11,929 bases of DNA from a bacterium (GTDB lineage Bacteria; Planctomycetota; Planctomycetia; Pirellulales; Pirellulaceae), in contig JAUIHJ010000173.1 in NCBI GenBank assembly GCA_030432015.1, forward strand, positions 1 to 11,929, given 5' to 3'. Under the pieces are notes generated by a model, which saw only the letters and a list, made by a program, of their open reading frames with translations, was not told the DNA's origin and searched no databases. Of this stretch, positions 1-6,211 are shown in pieces. The position numbers and the translations under genes were made by a program. How positions within the stretch are numbered: position 1 is the stretch's first letter; every line of letters begins with the position of its first letter.

Positions 1-1287
1 ATCCGCAAGCTGCCACCCGGGCAGATGGCGGTGTTTGAAGACGGTCGATTCACCGTCCGTCCCTATTGGCAACCCAACTTCAATCACGAGATCGCAATCT
101 CGTCCCTCGACGCGGTCGCGCAGTTACGGACATTGCTGGACGATTCGGTGCGCATGCGGATGCGAAGCGACGTCCCACTGGGTGCGTTTCTTTCCGGCGG
201 TGTTGATTCCTCGCTGCTTGTCGCCCTCATGCAACGTGCTGCGGAACAACCGATCAAGACGTTCTCGATTGGCTTCCCGATTGCCGCATACGACGAGACT
301 TCCTACGCGCGGCAGGTCGCGAATCACCTGGGAACCGAGCATCACGAGTTTCAGGTCACGCCCGCGGCCGTCGAGATGCTGCCGAAACTGGTCTGGCATT
401 ATGACGAGCCATTCGCCGACAGTTCGGCAATCCCCACCTGGTACGTATCCCAGAAGACGCGGGAAAAAGTCACCGTGGCGCTTTCGGGCGACGGGGGTGA
501 CGAGCTGTTCGCCGGTTACCCACGCTATCGGGCGATCTGGCTGAGTTCGCTGCTGGATCGCGCCGGCCCGCTGCGTTCCCTGGTGGCGGCCCCGTTTTGG
601 CAACGGCTCCCCGGCGCGCGGCAGAAATCCTTGCTCCGGCGTGCCAAACGATTTAGCGAGTCATTAGGGAAGTCGCCGCAACGCCGCTATCTCGAATGGA
701 TCGCCATTTTCAATGAAGGACGACGTGGCGCGATCTACACGGATGAATTCTTGGATCAGCTCCCCGGAATCGATCCGCTGGAGTTCCTCCAGCGTGCCTG
801 GGCGCGGGCCGACAAACGTGATCCCGTAACCACTGCTTCGCTCGCCGATCTGACGACGTACCTTCCCTGCGACCTGATGACAAAGGTCGACATCGCGTCG
901 ATGGCGCATTCGCTGGAAGTCCGGCAACCGTTCCTGGATTACCGCCTGGTGGAATTCGCCGCGTCGTTACCCTCGGCGCTCAAATTCCGCCGCGGCAAGG
1001 GGAAATTACTGCTGAAGGAGGCTTTCGGCGATCTCCTGCCCCCTCAAATCTGGTCGCGATCCAAGATGGGGTTTGGAGTCCCCGTCGATCATTGGTTCCG
1101 TAACGAGCTGCGCGACATGACGCGTGACGTCCTACTCGACCAGACCGCCCGCCAACGCGGCATGTTCCGCCCGGAGGCTGTCGAACAACTCATCGACGAA
1201 CATCAAAGCGAAAAGTTTGACCACGCCTACCGCCTGTGGGCCTTGCTGTTCCTGGAACTCTGGCAGCGTGAATGGGTCGACCGGTAA
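1..1287 (+). CDS. asnB: Asparagine synthase (glutamine-hydrolysing), 3' part, cut by window start
   Basis: This is the C-terminal synthetase portion of an AsnB-family amidotransferase, which activates aspartate (or a related carboxylate) as an acyl-AMP and amidates it with ammonia from glutamine. The frame is open from base 1 and 428 residues are visible; full-length family members run about 600-650, so the N-terminal glutaminase domain lies outside the window. Visible residues begin IRKLPPGQ, the usual end of that domain. The ATP pyrophosphatase loop SGGVDSS is at visible residues 65-71 (bases 193-213). The second family motif, SGDGGDELFAGY, starts at residue 162. Also present are MTKVDIASMAHSLEVRQPFLDY and the late K-GFGVP segment. 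It ends at TAA 1285-1287, 13 bases from the convergent metG stop. Some relatives act on surface-polysaccharide or exopolysaccharide precursors rather than free aspartate; without the N-terminus and upstream genes I cannot separate these. Family assignment is firm, exact substrate is not. Confidence 0.93.
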   Translation: MRKLPPGQMAVFEDGRFTVRPYWQPNFNHEIAISSLDAVAQLRTLLDDSVRMRMRSDVPLGAFLSGGVDSSLLVALMQRAAEQPIKTFSIGFPIAAYDETSYARQVANHLGTEHHEFQVTPAAVEMLPKLVWHYDEPFADSSAIPTWYVSQKTREKVTVALSGDGGDELFAGYPRYRAIWLSSLLDRAGPLRSLVAAPFWQRLPGARQKSLLRRAKRFSESLGKSPQRRYLEWIAIFNEGRRGAIYTDEFLDQLPGIDPLEFLQRAWARADKRDPVTTASLADLTTYLPCDLMTKVDIASMAHSLEVRQPFLDYRLVEFAASLPSALKFRRGKGKLLLKEAFGDLLPPQIWSRSKMGFGVPVDHWFRNELRDMTRDVLLDQTARQRGMFRPEAVEQLIDEHQSEKFDHAYRLWALLFLELWQREWVDR

Positions 1288-1300
1288 CGCCGGGTGCGGG

Positions 1301-3370
1301 CTAGTGGACGCGCTGGCCTGGCTGGCCGCCTTCGTCGACGCCCAGCATGAAGACCTCCTTACCGCCGCCTCCGCTCGCCAGGATCATGCCTTCGCTGAGG
1401 CCGAATTTCATCTTGCGGGGCGCGAGATTCGCCGCCATCACGACGAGCCGTCCGACGAGGTCTTCCGGCTGGTAGGCCTGCTTGATGCCTGCAAACACCG
1501 TCCGACGTTCTTCCCCGCCGAGACTCAAGGTGAGCTTCAGCAGCTTATTCGCTTCGGGCACATCTTCGGCAGAGACGACCCGCGCGACGCGGAGATCGAC
1601 TTTGACGAAGTCGTCGAACGTGCACTGTTCGGCCAGCGGCTCCGCTTGGAGCGGCCCGGCGCTATCGCCAGTGGCTGCGGCAACGTCTGCAACTGCGGGC
1701 TCGTTGTTCGTCTCTGCCGCGGCAGCGGCCTGTTCCTTGCTTTCCTCAATCATGGCTTGAATGTCCTTTGCGTCGACGCGCTTGAGCATGTGCTTGAAAG
1801 TGGCGACTGGCGATCCAGTCAACGGTGTCTGGGCATCGTCCCAGTGGGTAATCGGTTGCCCCAGGAGGGTCGCGGTCTTGTCTGCGAGTTCCGGGACGAC
1901 GGGCGCCAGGTAGACCATGATCTGTCGATACAGATTCAGGGCCACGGTGCAGATGTCTTGGACTCGGTCTGCCTGCTCGGGATCTTTGCGGAGGACCCAC
2001 GGCGCGGCATCATCGAAGTACGGATTCGCGCGATCCGCCAATTCCATGATCAACCGCATGGCGCGGCTGTAATTGCAGGTCTCGTACGCCTCGGCGATCG
2101 CGTCGCTGGCCGCGGCACCCTGTTGGAACAGGCCACCATCGTCGGGATAGGCGGCGGACAATCCCGTGTCGGCCACAAACTTGGCGGCCCGGCTGGCGAG
2201 ATTGACAACCTTATTGACCAGATCCGCATCGACCTTCGCTTGGAACTCGTCCAGGTTCATGTCGATATCGTCGAGCCGTGAACCGAGTTTGGCAGCATAA
2301 TAGTACCGCAGGTAGGTTGGGTTGAGATGCTTCAGATAGGTCGCAGCCATCACGAAGGTCCCGTCACGCTTGGACATCTTGCGCCCGTTGACCGTCAAGA
2401 ATCCGTGAATGTGGACTTTCTCCGGCAAATTGTAGCCAGCCGTCTTGAGCATCGCCGGCCAGAACAGACAGTGAAAATACTGAATGTCTTTGCCGATGAA
2501 ATGGTGCACCTCGGTTTGCGAGCTCTTCCACCAGTCGTTGAAGTCTTCGCCGTGGCGCTCGCACCATTGTTTCGTCGAGGCCATATAGCCGATCGGCGCA
2601 TCGAACCAGACGTACCAGAAGTGCTGGCCGTCGGTACCAGGAATATCGAATCCGAAATACGGCGCCGGCCGCGAAACATCCCAGTCCCGCAGCGGCTCAT
2701 GCAAGAAATGCCCTTTCAGATAGTTGGCAACTTCGTCCTGCAAATGGTGCCCCGATTGGGTCCATTCGTCAAGAAATTCGTGAAGCGCTTCGATGTTGAC
2801 AAAGTAATGAACGGCCTCGCCCTGAACCGGTGGCTCGCCACTGGTGGTGCTAACGGGATCAATCAAGTCAATCGCGCTATAAGTGGCGCTGCACTTATCA
2901 CAATTGTCGCCGTATTGGTCTGGGGATTTGCACTTAGGGCAGGTTCCCATCACGAAACGATCTGGCAGCGACTCTCCGCTTTGACTGTCGAACAGCTCGA
3001 CCACCACCTGTTGCCGGATCAAGCCCTGCGCCTCAAGCGACCCCCAGATCTCGTGGCACAGTTCTCGATTTTCTGGGCTGTGCGTGCTGCCGTAGTTGTC
3101 GAATGCCACATCAAAGCCGGAAAAATCCTGCTGGTGGGCGGCCTGCATCTCGTCAATAAATTGTTGCTCGGTGCAATTTCGCTGCCGCGCACTCTTCATA
3201 ATCGCCGTGCCGTGGGTGTCGTCGGCGCAGATATAGAGGCACCGATTGCCGCGGAGTTTCTGGAAGCGGACCCAGATATCCGTCTGGATGTACTCGACAA
3301 GATGGCCGATGTGAATCGGGCCATTGGCATAGGGCAAAGCGGCGGTGACGAGGATCTGTCGTGAGGTCAT
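1301..3370 (-). CDS. metG: Methionyl-tRNA synthetase with C-terminal tRNA-binding domain
   Basis: This cytoplasmic class I aminoacyl-tRNA synthetase charges tRNA-Met with methionine. The protein has 689 residues. The HIGH signature is at residues 20-23 within GPIHIGHLVEY. A zinc knuckle of two CxxC pairs is at Cys144/Cys147 and Cys157/Cys160. KMSKR is at residues 331-335 (bases 2366-2380). An anticodon-binding helical domain follows, then an Ala/Glu-rich linker at about 545-584 and an EMAP-II/OB-fold tRNA-binding domain at about 585-689 (starting FDDFVKVDLRVARV). The two-CxxC knuckle and appended OB domain match the long E. coli-type MetG. The frame stays open upstream to 3478, but I chose ATG 3370 because residues MTSRQILVTAALPYANG are where the family normally begins and the extra 36 residues look non-coding. 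A weak GAGA ribosome-binding site precedes it. The stop lies 13 bases from the convergent asparagine synthase stop. Confidence 0.97.
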   Translation of the reverse strand: MTSRQILVTAALPYANGPIHIGHLVEYIQTDIWVRFQKLRGNRCLYICADDTHGTAIMKSARQRNCTEQQFIDEMQAAHQQDFSGFDVAFDNYGSTHSPENRELCHEIWGSLEAQGLIRQQVVVELFDSQSGESLPDRFVMGTCPKCKSPDQYGDNCDKCSATYSAIDLIDPVSTTSGEPPVQGEAVHYFVNIEALHEFLDEWTQSGHHLQDEVANYLKGHFLHEPLRDWDVSRPAPYFGFDIPGTDGQHFWYVWFDAPIGYMASTKQWCERHGEDFNDWWKSSQTEVHHFIGKDIQYFHCLFWPAMLKTAGYNLPEKVHIHGFLTVNGRKMSKRDGTFVMAATYLKHLNPTYLRYYYAAKLGSRLDDIDMNLDEFQAKVDADLVNKVVNLASRAAKFVADTGLSAAYPDDGGLFQQGAAASDAIAEAYETCNYSRAMRLIMELADRANPYFDDAAPWVLRKDPEQADRVQDICTVALNLYRQIMVYLAPVVPELADKTATLLGQPITHWDDAQTPLTGSPVATFKHMLKRVDAKDIQAMIEESKEQAAAAAETNNEPAVADVAAATGDSAGPLQAEPLAEQCTFDDFVKVDLRVARVVSAEDVPEANKLLKLTLSLGGEERRTVFAGIKQAYQPEDLVGRLVVMAANLAPRKMKFGLSEGMILASGGGGKEVFMLGVDEGGQPGQRVH

Positions 3371-3402
3371 CGGTATTCTCTGGGCGTCGTGGGGAGTCCA
3401 GG

Positions 3403-3408
3403 ATTGTA
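3403..3408 (-). promoter_or_regulatory. Candidate -10 box for metG
   Basis: On the minus strand this reads TACAAT, a five-of-six match to the sigma70 -10 consensus, placed 32 bases upstream of the chosen metG start and giving a leader of about 26 nt. No good -35 box sits 16-18 bases further upstream, so this is a positional candidate only. Confidence 0.3.
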
Positions 3409-3487
3409 GTGAAATGAGCCTTTGAACGGGAGTGCGCAACCGCATTCCGCGTTCGCTGGTCCCGCCGGGTCGCATCATGCAACGCTA

Positions 3488-3516
3488 TTGACCCCAGTAG
3501 GTTTGGGAACGATACT
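3488..3516 (+). promoter_or_regulatory. Candidate sigma70 promoter of hicAB
   Basis: TTGACC at 3488-3493 (five of six to TTGACA) is followed by a 17-base spacer and GATACT at 3511-3516 (four of six to TATAAT). The predicted transcript start near 3523 leaves a leader of about 40 nt carrying an AAAGAAGG-type ribosome-binding site before the GTG at 3564. The alternative ATG at 3531 would be almost leaderless, so the promoter position supports the later start. Confidence 0.5.
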
Positions 3517-3563
3517 TCAACGGAAGATGTGTGCAATTCTGGGACAAAGAAGGTGCATCTCGC

Positions 3564-3752
3564 GTGACGGTGCAAGAAGTGATCCGTGCTTTGGAAGCTG
3601 CCGGTTGGCAAACAACCAAGAGCGATGACGAGCTTCGTCAATTGCAGCACGAAAGTCGTATCGTCACGATCGCTGGAAAACTCGAATTGAGCGTGCCGCC
3701 TGCGGTGCAATGCACCTTGTGGCGACATGCACAAATTGGGGAGGCTGATTGA
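3564..3752 (+). CDS. hicA: HicA-family toxin homolog lacking the catalytic histidine
   Basis: HicA toxins are small double-stranded-RNA-binding-fold ribonucleases that cleave mRNA and are neutralised by HicB. From GTG 3564 the product is 62 residues, a normal HicA size. It begins VTVQEVIRALEAAGW, matching the usual MKVxEVIxxLExDGW start. The second half, VTIAGKLELSVPP followed by TLWRHAQI, matches the VTVxGK...VPPGTLxSILxQAxL tail. By alignment from memory, the canonical GSHRQ segment with the catalytic His is replaced by DELRQ, so Leu24 sits in the catalytic position. The protein is therefore probably a poor or inactive nuclease. The start at 3564 is preferred over ATG 3531 because of family length, the AAAGAAGG ribosome-binding site and promoter spacing. 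Its TGA shares one base with the hicB ATG (TGATG), implying translational coupling. The family call rests on this pattern plus the intact hicB next door. Confidence 0.72.
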   Translation: MTVQEVIRALEAAGWQTTKSDDELRQLQHESRIVTIAGKLELSVPPAVQCTLWRHAQIGEAD

Positions 3753-3958
3753 TGCGCTACGCAGTAGTTTTTGAAAAGTCTGAGACCACCTTTGGTGCCT
3801 ATGTCCCCGATCTGCCCGGCTGCATCGCGGTCGGTGATTCTTTGGCTGAAACCAAAACGGCAATCGCCAACGCGATGCGTCTGCATCTGGAAGATCTAAA
3901 ATCTTCCGGCAAATCCGCGCCCGTGCCCGCCTCCGTGTGCGCCTACATCGACGCGTAA
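3752..3958 (+). CDS. hicB: HicB-family antitoxin, short form without DNA-binding domain
   Basis: HicB antitoxins bind and block HicA through a partial RNase-H-like fold. This 68-residue protein carries the family hallmark in order: MRYAVVFEKSETTFGAYVPDLPGC, then the GDSLAETKTAIANAMRLHLED helix. It ends soon after (SVCAYIDA) and has no C-terminal helix-turn-helix or ribbon-helix-helix, so it is the minimal form and may not autoregulate by direct DNA binding. A strong GGGGAGG ribosome-binding site lies at 3738-3744 inside the end of hicA, with ATG 3752 overlapping the hicA stop by one base. The antitoxin looks intact even though the toxin has lost its catalytic residue. Confidence 0.87.
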   Translation: MRYAVVFEKSETTFGAYVPDLPGCIAVGDSLAETKTAIANAMRLHLEDLKSSGKSAPVPASVCAYIDA

Positions 3959-4003
3959 CCTGTGTTTCTCACCAGCACGTTAATGCGGGGTTGGCCGCTG
4001 TAG

Positions 4004-4042
4004 GCCGTCGGGACGGCGGCGTATTCCCAGCTGCGTGCTGGG
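4004..4042. terminator. Two adjacent perfect stem-loops downstream of hicB, possible terminator or RNA structure
   Basis: GCCGTC at 4004-4009 pairs with GACGGC at 4012-4017. As RNA this makes a five-pair stem with a CGGG loop. Nine bases later CCCAGC (4026-4031) pairs with GCTGGG (4037-4042) around a TGCGT loop. They start 45 bases after the hicB stop. Neither is followed by a T-run, so a classical intrinsic terminator is not shown. CGTCGGG at 4006-4012 can also pair with CCCGACG at 4083-4089, an alternative fold. Confidence 0.35.
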
Positions 4043-4045
4043 TAG

Positions 4046-4103
4046 CCCGAGGCGTCCGTTTCGAAGATCCGTTATCAGGAAACCCGACGCGTACGTTTGG
4101 AAG
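4046..4103. repeat. Imperfect 21-base direct repeat, period 37
   Basis: The 21-base segment at 4046-4066 (starting CCCGAGGCGT) and the one at 4083-4103 (starting CCCGACGCGT) match at 18 of 21 positions, both ending in GAAG with GTTT inside. The intervening 16 bases are unrelated. This could be a duplicated protein- or RNA-binding site or part of a dispersed intergenic repeat. Confidence 0.55.
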
Positions 4104-4122
4104 TTGCCCTCTTGCACATGTC

Positions 4123-4157
4123 GCAGGCATATCAGTTGATAGCCCAGGGGTGCCTGC
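4123..4157. other. Nested stem-loop in the gene-free region
   Basis: GCAGGCA (4123-4129) pairs perfectly with TGCCTGC (4151-4157). The interior holds a second palindrome TATCAGTTGATA (4130-4141), directly abutting the left outer arm. Nine bases (4142-4150) separate the inner palindrome from the right outer arm. The strand of any transcript is unknown. Confidence 0.45.
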
Positions 4158-4292
4158 CGCCGGTGCGCGGCTACGTGGCGCATCACGAAAACGGCTGCGC
4201 GGGTTACAAGAATCCAATGCCTGTCACACACGCACCAACTTTAAAATGGACGCGGCGTATTACCACTGGGGCAATAAACCTCCATCCAGGGT

Positions 4293-4316
4293 GTAACAAA
4301 GTCCGTAACAAAGTCC
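4293..4316. repeat. Perfect 12-base tandem duplication
   Basis: GTAACAAAGTCC occurs twice without a break (4293-4304 and 4305-4316). The + frame starting at 4293 would read VTKSVTKS, but TAA at 4275 lies just upstream in that frame and there is no start codon with a ribosome-binding site, so I do not treat it as coding. Confidence 0.85.
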
Positions 4317-4486
4317 GAGCTCGTACCATTGGCACGCCAAGTGCACTTCACTCGTCTCACGCTGGTCGGTCGGGGCCGACAAGTTGTTCGGCTCGACGAT
4401 TCACCGCAATTTCCGCAGCAAAGGAATTTCACATCCGCACGTTCGGATCCCACCTTTGTAAGATTTTCAAAACCGTCAGACATTCT

Positions 4487-4582
4487 TGCACTCGGTAGTG
4501 CAGATGCCAGCATTGGTACCGATGGATCGGTACTCGCTGACCACCCCCAGACAGACTAGCGCGGCACGCTTGCCGACGTCAG
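4487..4582. promoter_or_regulatory. Array of perfect inverted repeats upstream of the thioredoxin-protease gene
   Basis: Five perfect inverted repeats fall in under 100 bases. They are TGCACT/AGTGCA with a CGGT loop (4487-4502), ATGC/GCAT (4504-4513), GTACCGAT/ATCGGTAC with a two-base centre (4516-4533), CTGAC/GTCAG (4537-4541 with 4578-4582) and, inside that last pair, CGGCA/TGCCG with a CGCT loop (4562-4575). The array ends 31 bases before the ATG at 4614. The 18-base palindrome at 4516-4533 has the size and symmetry of a dimeric-repressor operator. The rest could fold as a structured 5' leader. Either role is inferred. Confidence 0.45.
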
Positions 4583-4613
4583 TTTGCACAACATCGATCC
4601 ACGGAGGGAAACG

Positions 4614-6131
4614 ATGTCGACTGCCTCAGCTCTCATTCTGACCCTGGCCCTCGCTGCCAACAGCGATGTGGTGCTTCTCGATTTTTCTGCCCAATGGTGC
4701 GGTCCATGCCGTGTCATGGAGCCCGCTGTCGAACGACTTGTCACTGCGGGCTATCCCGTCCGCAAAATTGACGTCGATCGGAACGCCAAGACGGCATCAC
4801 GTTTCCGTGTCACGAACGTTCCCTGTTTTGTGATGCTGGTCAACGGCCAGGAAGTCGATCGTGTGACAGGCGCCGTTTCCTATGATCGCCTGCTGCAGAT
4901 GTACGGCAAAGCCCGCGTTCGTCCCATTCAAGTTGCAACCGGTAACGCCCGAAGTGCCGCCAGCGATCGGCCACTGGCTTCCCGCGGCAGCACTGCTGGC
5001 ACTCATGGCAAACTCGTACGTGCCCAATCGCCGGACGGTCCATCCGAGCCGGATCGCCAACCGCCGTCAAGCAGTTTCAGTTCGACTGCGAGGCACGCCC
5101 AGACGACGCGCCATACCACCAATGCACCGCCGGCCGGCATCGACCCATCTGCCGTACGGGCGGCATTTCAGGCCACCGTGCGCCTCAAAGTGGAAGACCC
5201 CCAGGGCAGCGGTTTCGGCACCGGGACCATCATCGATTCGCACGGCGACGAGGCCCTGGTCGTAACCTGTGGCCACCTTTTTCGTGAATCCGCCGGCAAG
5301 GGTGTGATTCATGTTGATCTGTTCAGCAACGGCCAGCCGCGTACGGTGCCGGGCCAATTGATCAGCTATGACTTGGAACGCGATATCGCCTTGGTCAGCA
5401 TCACGCCGGGACAGGCCGTGGTGCCGGTCAAGGTTGCAGCCTCGGGACGAGGCATTGCCCGAAACGTGCCAGTCTTCAGTATCGGATGTGACAAAGGCGC
5501 CGCGCCGAGCGTCCGGGAGAGTCAAGTCACGGCAATCGACCGGTATCTTGGACCACCCAATATCGAAGTGGCAGGACAACCGATCGATGGCCGTAGCGGC
5601 GGGGGGCTCTTCTCTGCCGACGGGCGGCTGATCGGCATCTGCAATGCCGCTGACCCGGCCGACGATGAAGGCATCTACGCAGGCCTGCCGACCATTCATT
5701 GGGAATTGGATCGGATTGGACAGCGTCGGATCTATGCGTCAACTGCACCGGCGGCCGGCGCACCGGGCATGGTGGCCCAAGCCAGTGCTGCCGCTACCGC
5801 GCCGCGACAACCGTCCGCCGCCCAAGCTTCGCCTCCCACGATGCCCGACCGGATGGTCGTGCCGACGGTTGCGAGCCAGGTCAGTCACACCGCTCCACCC
5901 ATCGATCGGATGGACCCGGACACCGAAGTCATTTGCATCATCCGTTCGCGTAATGACCCTCAGGGCCAACAACGGCTGCTCGTCCTGGATCACCCCTCGG
6001 CAGATCTGCTGAACCGGCTACGCCTGGAGTCGCAGCCTGGCGCGCCGGCCGCATCGATTGCGCGTCAACCCGCGGCACCTCAGCGTCGTAGTTCGCAACC
6101 TGTCATTCGTGCCCAATCGGCGGATCGCTAG
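4614..6131 (+). CDS. Thioredoxin-like domain fused to trypsin-like serine protease
   Basis: This is a two-domain protein of 505 residues. Residues about 1-105 form a thioredoxin-like domain with the WCGPC redox motif (Cys29, Cys32) and the cis-proline region NVPCF (Pro70). Residues about 106-175 are a Ser/Thr/Pro-rich linker. Residues about 178-390 are an HtrA/trypsin-like protease domain whose triad is visible: His221 (TCGH), Asp257 (ERDIALV) and Ser328 (GRSGGGLF). A Pro/Ala-rich stretch then leads to a short C-terminal segment (PDTEVICIIRSR...LLVLDHP). No PDZ domain is evident. ATG 4614 is chosen because GGAGGG (4603-4608) lies five bases upstream. The N-terminus (ALILTLALAAN) is hydrophobic and could be a signal or anchor, but it has no basic residues and runs straight into the VVLLDFSAQWC strand. 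The usual first thioredoxin strand and helix are therefore missing or altered. Cellular location is uncertain. The gene stands alone, convergent with the RidA-family gene. Confidence 0.85.
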   Translation: MSTASALILTLALAANSDVVLLDFSAQWCGPCRVMEPAVERLVTAGYPVRKIDVDRNAKTASRFRVTNVPCFVMLVNGQEVDRVTGAVSYDRLLQMYGKARVRPIQVATGNARSAASDRPLASRGSTAGTHGKLVRAQSPDGPSEPDRQPPSSSFSSTARHAQTTRHTTNAPPAGIDPSAVRAAFQATVRLKVEDPQGSGFGTGTIIDSHGDEALVVTCGHLFRESAGKGVIHVDLFSNGQPRTVPGQLISYDLERDIALVSITPGQAVVPVKVAASGRGIARNVPVFSIGCDKGAAPSVRESQVTAIDRYLGPPNIEVAGQPIDGRSGGGLFSADGRLIGICNAADPADDEGIYAGLPTIHWELDRIGQRRIYASTAPAAGAPGMVAQASAAATAPRQPSAAQASPPTMPDRMVVPTVASQVSHTAPPIDRMDPDTEVICIIRSRNDPQGQQRLLVLDHPSADLLNRLRLESQPGAPAASIARQPAAPQRRSSQPVIRAQSADR

Positions 6132-6145
6132 ACCGATCCAACGAA

Positions 6146-6190
6146 CTCGGATGGCTCACACCCGTCGCGCTGCGGCGTGAGCGACCCGAG
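6146..6190. terminator. Candidate bidirectional terminator between convergent genes
   Basis: CTCGG (6146-6150) pairs with CCGAG (6186-6190). Inside it, GCTCAC (6154-6159) pairs with GTGAGC (6177-6182), separated from the outer arms by three bases on each side. It lies between the stop at 6131 (+) and the stop at 6212 (-). There is no adjacent T-run beyond a TTTT near 6206, so it is a structural candidate rather than a classical intrinsic terminator. Confidence 0.4.
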
Positions 6191-6211
6191 ACGCTGCTGT
6201 GGCGTTTTCGG

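Larger units (their letters stand above)
3959..4613. other. 655-base gene-free region rich in inverted and direct repeats
   Basis: Several frames are open here (for example 3937-4296, 4097-4498 and 4329-4559 on +, 3969-4217 on -), but none has a recognisable motif, a convincing ribosome-binding site or coding-like composition, and they overlap one another. The region instead holds stem-loops at 4004-4017, 4026-4042, 4123-4157, 4164-4182 and 4487-4582, an imperfect 21-base direct repeat (4046-4066 / 4083-4103) and a perfect 12-base tandem duplication (4293-4316). It must contain the end of the hicAB transcript and the promoter of the gene at 4614. I could not find a convincing -35/-10 pair for that promoter. 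I see no tRNA and no transposase fragment. Confidence 0.6.

Noticed and set aside
1124..3364. Two long + strand frames (385 and 345 residues) opposite methionyl-tRNA synthetase
   Set aside because: They are antisense to an unmistakable metG, contain no motif I recognise, and the first also overlaps the end of the asparagine synthase gene.
3371..3478. 36-residue N-terminal extension of methionyl-tRNA synthetase
   Set aside because: The family begins at about MTSRQILVTAALPYANG; the extension looks non-coding and would cover the candidate -10 box.
3531..3563. Earlier ATG start for HicA at 3531
   Set aside because: It would add 11 residues not typical of HicA and would lie only about eight bases after the predicted transcript start; the GTG at 3564 fits length and ribosome-binding site better.
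3153..3863. 236-residue minus-strand frame spanning metG start, promoter and hicAB
   Set aside because: It overlaps two supported gene sets and their promoters and has no recognisable domain.
4055..4075. Possible tRNA T-arm-like GTTTCGAAGATCC
   Set aside because: No matching acceptor, D or anticodon arms could be drawn around it.
3937..4559. Overlapping open frames (3937-4296, 4097-4498, 4329-4559) in the gene-free region
   Set aside because: Arg/Ser/Pro-rich translations with no motif, overlapping each other in different frames, no ribosome-binding sites, and one starts inside hicB.
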